NCBI RefSeq assembly: GCF_004664715.2
Contig: NC_051074.1
Location: 14,059,178 to 14,123,177 of the forward strand
Length of the DNA: 64,000 nt
Direction of reading: 5' to 3'
From: Peromyscus leucopus
Lineage: Eukaryota > Chordata > Mammalia > Rodentia > Cricetidae
Shown: piece after piece, positions 61,430-64,000 of the stretch
Position numbering within the stretch: the first letter of the stretch is position 1
Layout of the letters: each line of letters begins with the position of its first letter
Program-made: the position numbers and the translations under genes
The notes under the pieces: model-generated
Database searches by the model: none
What the model was told of the DNA's origin: nothing
The model's input: the letters and a program-made list of their open reading frames with translations, nothing else

Positions 61430-62045
61430 AGTGTTAGAAGTTTGGTTCCCAGTAAACCAATGTCCAGAAATGAGACTTTTAGTAAATGATTGGCTCTGAA
61501 GGACTCTGATCTCATCAACATGATGATAGATTTATAGGTTCATGATGGAATGGGCTATTAGAGGGGGCCCAAATGTGGGAGGTGTGACTTAATTGAAGGC
61601 ATTGGGCCATTGGGGATATGACTTTGGGAGCTAGAGCTTCTACATGGCCTTCATTTTCTCTTTTCCCTCCTACTCCTTTTCACCTCCAATTCTTTCCTGC
61701 CTTTCCTATCCTCTATGGTGACATGAGGAGCATGCCCACCTTGCCACATGTCCACCTTGCCACAGGTCCACCTTGCCACATGTCCATCTTGCCACAGGTC
61801 CACCTTGCCACAGGCCCACCTTGCCACAGGTCCACCTTGCCACATGTCCACCTTGCCACAGGCCCACCTTGCCACAGGTCCACCTTGCCACAGGTCCATC
61901 TTGCCACATGTCCACCTTGCCACATGTCCACTGTTGGCACCAAGTCACCATGGATTTACATTTCTTAAACCAGAGCCTGAAATAAACCTTTTCCCTGTTA
62001 CGTTGATCTATTTCTCGTATTTTGTCACAATGATTGACTAGCACT
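61430..62045 (+). mobile_element. MaLR-like LTR with internal minisatellite
   Basis: It starts TGTTAGAAGTTTGG, contains GGGAGGTGTGACTTAATTGA, a poly(A)-signal region CTGAAATAAACCTTTTCCC and a final TTTTGTCACAATGATTGACTAG. This layout fits a MaLR-type LTR. A 16-bp minisatellite has grown between the centre and the poly(A) region. Confidence 0.6.
61735..61926. repeat. 16-bp minisatellite, 12 units
   Basis: The unit TCCACCTTGCCACAGG has variants ending ATG or starting CCC; 192 bases divide exactly into 12 units, then a broken unit follows. As 16 is not a multiple of 3, every frame on both strands cycles through three registers and stays open, which gives several artificial repeat ORFs of 70-116 residues. 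Confidence 0.95.
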
Positions 62046-62539
62046 AGTAGTTAACATCTTTCTGTGTGGTGAGCACATCTAAGATTAACTATCAATAATG
62101 TCAAGTTTACAATACAAAATTATTGACAAATTCTACATGGTATACACTAAGTATTCAGAATGTAATCTACGTGGCTAATTGAAACTTTCTACCCATTGAC
62201 AAATATCCTTTGTTGTTGTTGTTACCAACTCCTGACTTCTGATTTCTGCAACTGTCGTTCTAACTGCCCCATAGTTGTTTATATTTTGAGATTCCACATA
62301 TAGGTCACTTCACACAATACGTGTCTTTATGTGCTTTGCTTGATTCACTTAACATAAAACTGTGCGTATTTATTCTTGGAAAAATGATAGAATTTTGTAA
62401 GACTGAAAGCTATTCCTTTTTAATACATTTATATCTATGTTCTTAACCATTTTTTTACTGTTAGTATTATGAATAGTGCTGTAAAGGACATGTGAGTGAG
62501 TGCAAATATTTCTTCTAGATACAAAGGTTCAAGTTCCTT
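62046..62539. other. Intergenic, nothing named
   Basis: AT-rich sequence that ends in L1- or MIR-like remnants I cannot name with confidence. No gene was seen. Confidence 0.5.
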
Positions 62540-62569
62540 TAGCAGTGGAACTGCCAGGTGTTGCTAAAA

Positions 62570-63010
62570 TTACTTCCTAGGGGAATGAAAGCAATGTCTA
62601 CCCCTTCTTCTCAAACTAAGGTCCCAATGACTAACAGGGATAATCCCACAAAAGTTCACGCTGGGGACCCAGTGTTTATTGAGCTTTCTTATAGGGCACA
62701 GGTGAAGGGTTATTTACAGGTTGTGGGTGCTTCTCCTCCCAACTGGCTGCACCCAGAAAGCCTTCACCCAGAACAGAAGAGAGTTTCCCCATAGTTACAT
62801 GGATCTAGTCTCCTTTCCCTCATTTCCCCTGGCTTATATACTCTAGCCCCTCCCCAAGGCCGTGTGCAAGTAAGGTAGAGGTGCACACAACAGGTGGTAG
62901 GGAGCAGCTCAATCCTGAGGTGAGAGTCTCACAACCCTCCTCACATGAGAGGGCATAGTCAACTGGCCAGTGGGGATAATTCTTTTGCAAGGGGGCCTAG
63001 CTGAACTTAC
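62570..63010. mobile_element. Unclassified rodent interspersed repeat
   Basis: TTTATTGAGCTTTCTTATAG, CTCCTCCCAACTGGCTGC, GGTAGAGGTGCACACAACAG and TCACAACCCTCCTCACATG read as a familiar rodent repeat, but I cannot assign its class. Confidence 0.5.
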
Positions 63011-63182
63011 CAAGATTGTGGTTTCTTGGATCAGAGAATAGTTACTGTCAACTCTGGATCACATTTAGTTTCTATTTTGTTTTTTATAATGGTTACACCA
63101 ACATACTTACTCTCACCCAGTGTATAAGGCTTCTAACCACTTGTTAACTCTTTCAGTCAGAGTTCTTTAAAGTAACAGAACA

Positions 63183-63350
63183 TAAGAATTAATATATATA
63201 ATATATTCATATAAAATTATATAGTATACTTCATATAATTCATATAATATACCTATTATAAATAATTATTAATAAAAATTAATGGTACAATTATATATAA
63301 TGATATATCTAATTATATAATATGTATATATATGATATATGTGGGATTTA
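63183..63350. repeat. AT-rich low-complexity tract
   Basis: About 170 bases almost wholly of A and T (TATATAAT-type words), just before the next repeat. Confidence 0.9.
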
Positions 63351-63359
63351 TTATACTGA

Positions 63360-63800
63360 CTTACAGGCTGTAGTCAAGCTAATCCAACAATGACTGGCTA
63401 TGAATGGAAAAGTTCAAGAATCCAGTAGTTGCTCAGTCCACAAGGCTGGATGTCTCAGCTTGTCTTCAGTATATGCTGGAATCCTGAAGAAGTAGACTCT
63501 AATGCCAGTGAGGGAATGACTTGCTAGCAAGCCAGAACATGCAGTCAAAGAGAAAAGTTCCTCTTTTCCATGTCCTTATATAGGCTTCCAGCAGAGGGAG
63601 TGGCCCAGATCAGAGATGTGTTTCTCCAGATCAAAAGATCTGGATTAAAGGTGTGTCTTCTTATCTCAAAGACCTGGTTCAGAAGTTGATCTTCCCACTT
63701 CAAATTAAGCAAAAATCCTCACACGTGTGCCTTCCATTTTTGTATTTTAGTTAATTACAGATGTAGTTAAGTTTACAACCAAGAATAGCCACCATACTAC
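63360..63800. mobile_element. Common rodent interspersed repeat
   Basis: GTCTTCAGTATATGCTGGAA, GAAGAAGTAGACTCTAATGC, GGATTAAAGGTGTGTCTTC and CTTCAAATTAAGCAAAAATC match a very common rodent repeat, probably an L1/Lx or LTR end; class uncertain. Confidence 0.65.
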
Positions 63801-63837
63801 CTAATCTTTGAAAAAAATAGCCATTATATTTCTTTTT

Positions 63838-64000
63838 TAAACTTTTTTTATTAAGAAATTTTTTATTCATTTTACATACCAACCACAGATCCCCCTTTCT
63901 TCCTTCCTCCTGCCCCCAGCCTTCCCCCTCAGCCGATCCTCCATTCTCTCCTCTAACAAGGTAAGGCCTCGCATGGGGAGTCAGCAGAGCCTGGTACATT
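63838..64000 (-). mobile_element. L1 3' UTR end, minus strand, cut by the window edge
   Basis: TTTTTTATTAAGAAATTTTT, ACATACCAACCACAGATCCC and GGAGTCAGCAGAGCCTGG are the complement of the 3' UTR of rodent L1. The tail end faces left and the element continues past 64000. Confidence 0.85.

Noticed and set aside
61618..62044. Cys/Trp- or His/Pro-rich repeat proteins on both strands
   Set aside because: They are translations of a 16-bp array in different frames; no codon structure or flanking domain.

Overview
The window comes from a rodent nuclear genome, most likely a cricetid (hamster, vole or deer-mouse group). The signs are B1 SINEs with the cricetid-style 3' end, B2/ID-type SINEs, rodent L1 ends, LTR repeats typical of cricetids, CpG-poor DNA and long CT, CA, TA and GAAA runs. 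It carries one real protein-coding gene, on the plus strand: the 3' half of Pam (peptidylglycine alpha-amidating monooxygenase). Ten coding exons are visible between 2650 and 31039, followed by the 3' UTR and a poly(A) signal at 31675-31680. They encode most of the PAL (lyase) domain, the linker, the single membrane span and the whole cytosolic tail. Counting residues onto rat numbering places every expected PAL residue in these exons (His585, Cys634, Tyr654, Cys655, His690, Cys702, Arg706, Cys713, Met784, His786, Asp787) with no gaps.

Layout. 1-13065: six clean PAL exons (2650-2766, 4995-5067, 6627-6837, 7025-7225, 9633-9748, 12966-13065) in repeat-bearing introns. About 15720-27010: a roughly 11.3-kb tract that does not look like its surroundings, rich in CpG and scrambled. 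It still contains a damaged Pam exon at 19000-19051 and damaged remains of a common rodent repeat at 15.7-16.3 kb. I read it as uncorrected, error-rich sequence (for example a gap filled with raw long reads), not as a new biological system. 27181-31039: clean exons for the membrane span and tail. 31700-64000: intergenic DNA made mostly of repeats. These include an ERVK-type solo LTR (34641-35235), a minus-strand L1 (37010-38950) with a 48-unit, 17-bp minisatellite next to its 5' side (39312-40127), an L1 3' end (43535-44285), a processed Ldha pseudogene split by an insertion (44349-47241), a rearranged plus-strand L1 (about 49205-53880) with a solo LTR inside it, an older L1 (56350-58320), a MaLR-like element with a 12-unit, 16-bp minisatellite (61430-62045), and another L1 end running off the window.

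I found no RNA genes, CRISPR arrays, operons or new gene system. The points most worth checking are the corrupted tract that hides a Pam exon, a GC-AG intron followed by a tandem (NAGNAG) acceptor in the Pam tail, the CT microsatellite that has become the splice-acceptor tract of a catalytic exon, two minisatellites whose unit length makes false long ORFs, and the split Ldha pseudogene.
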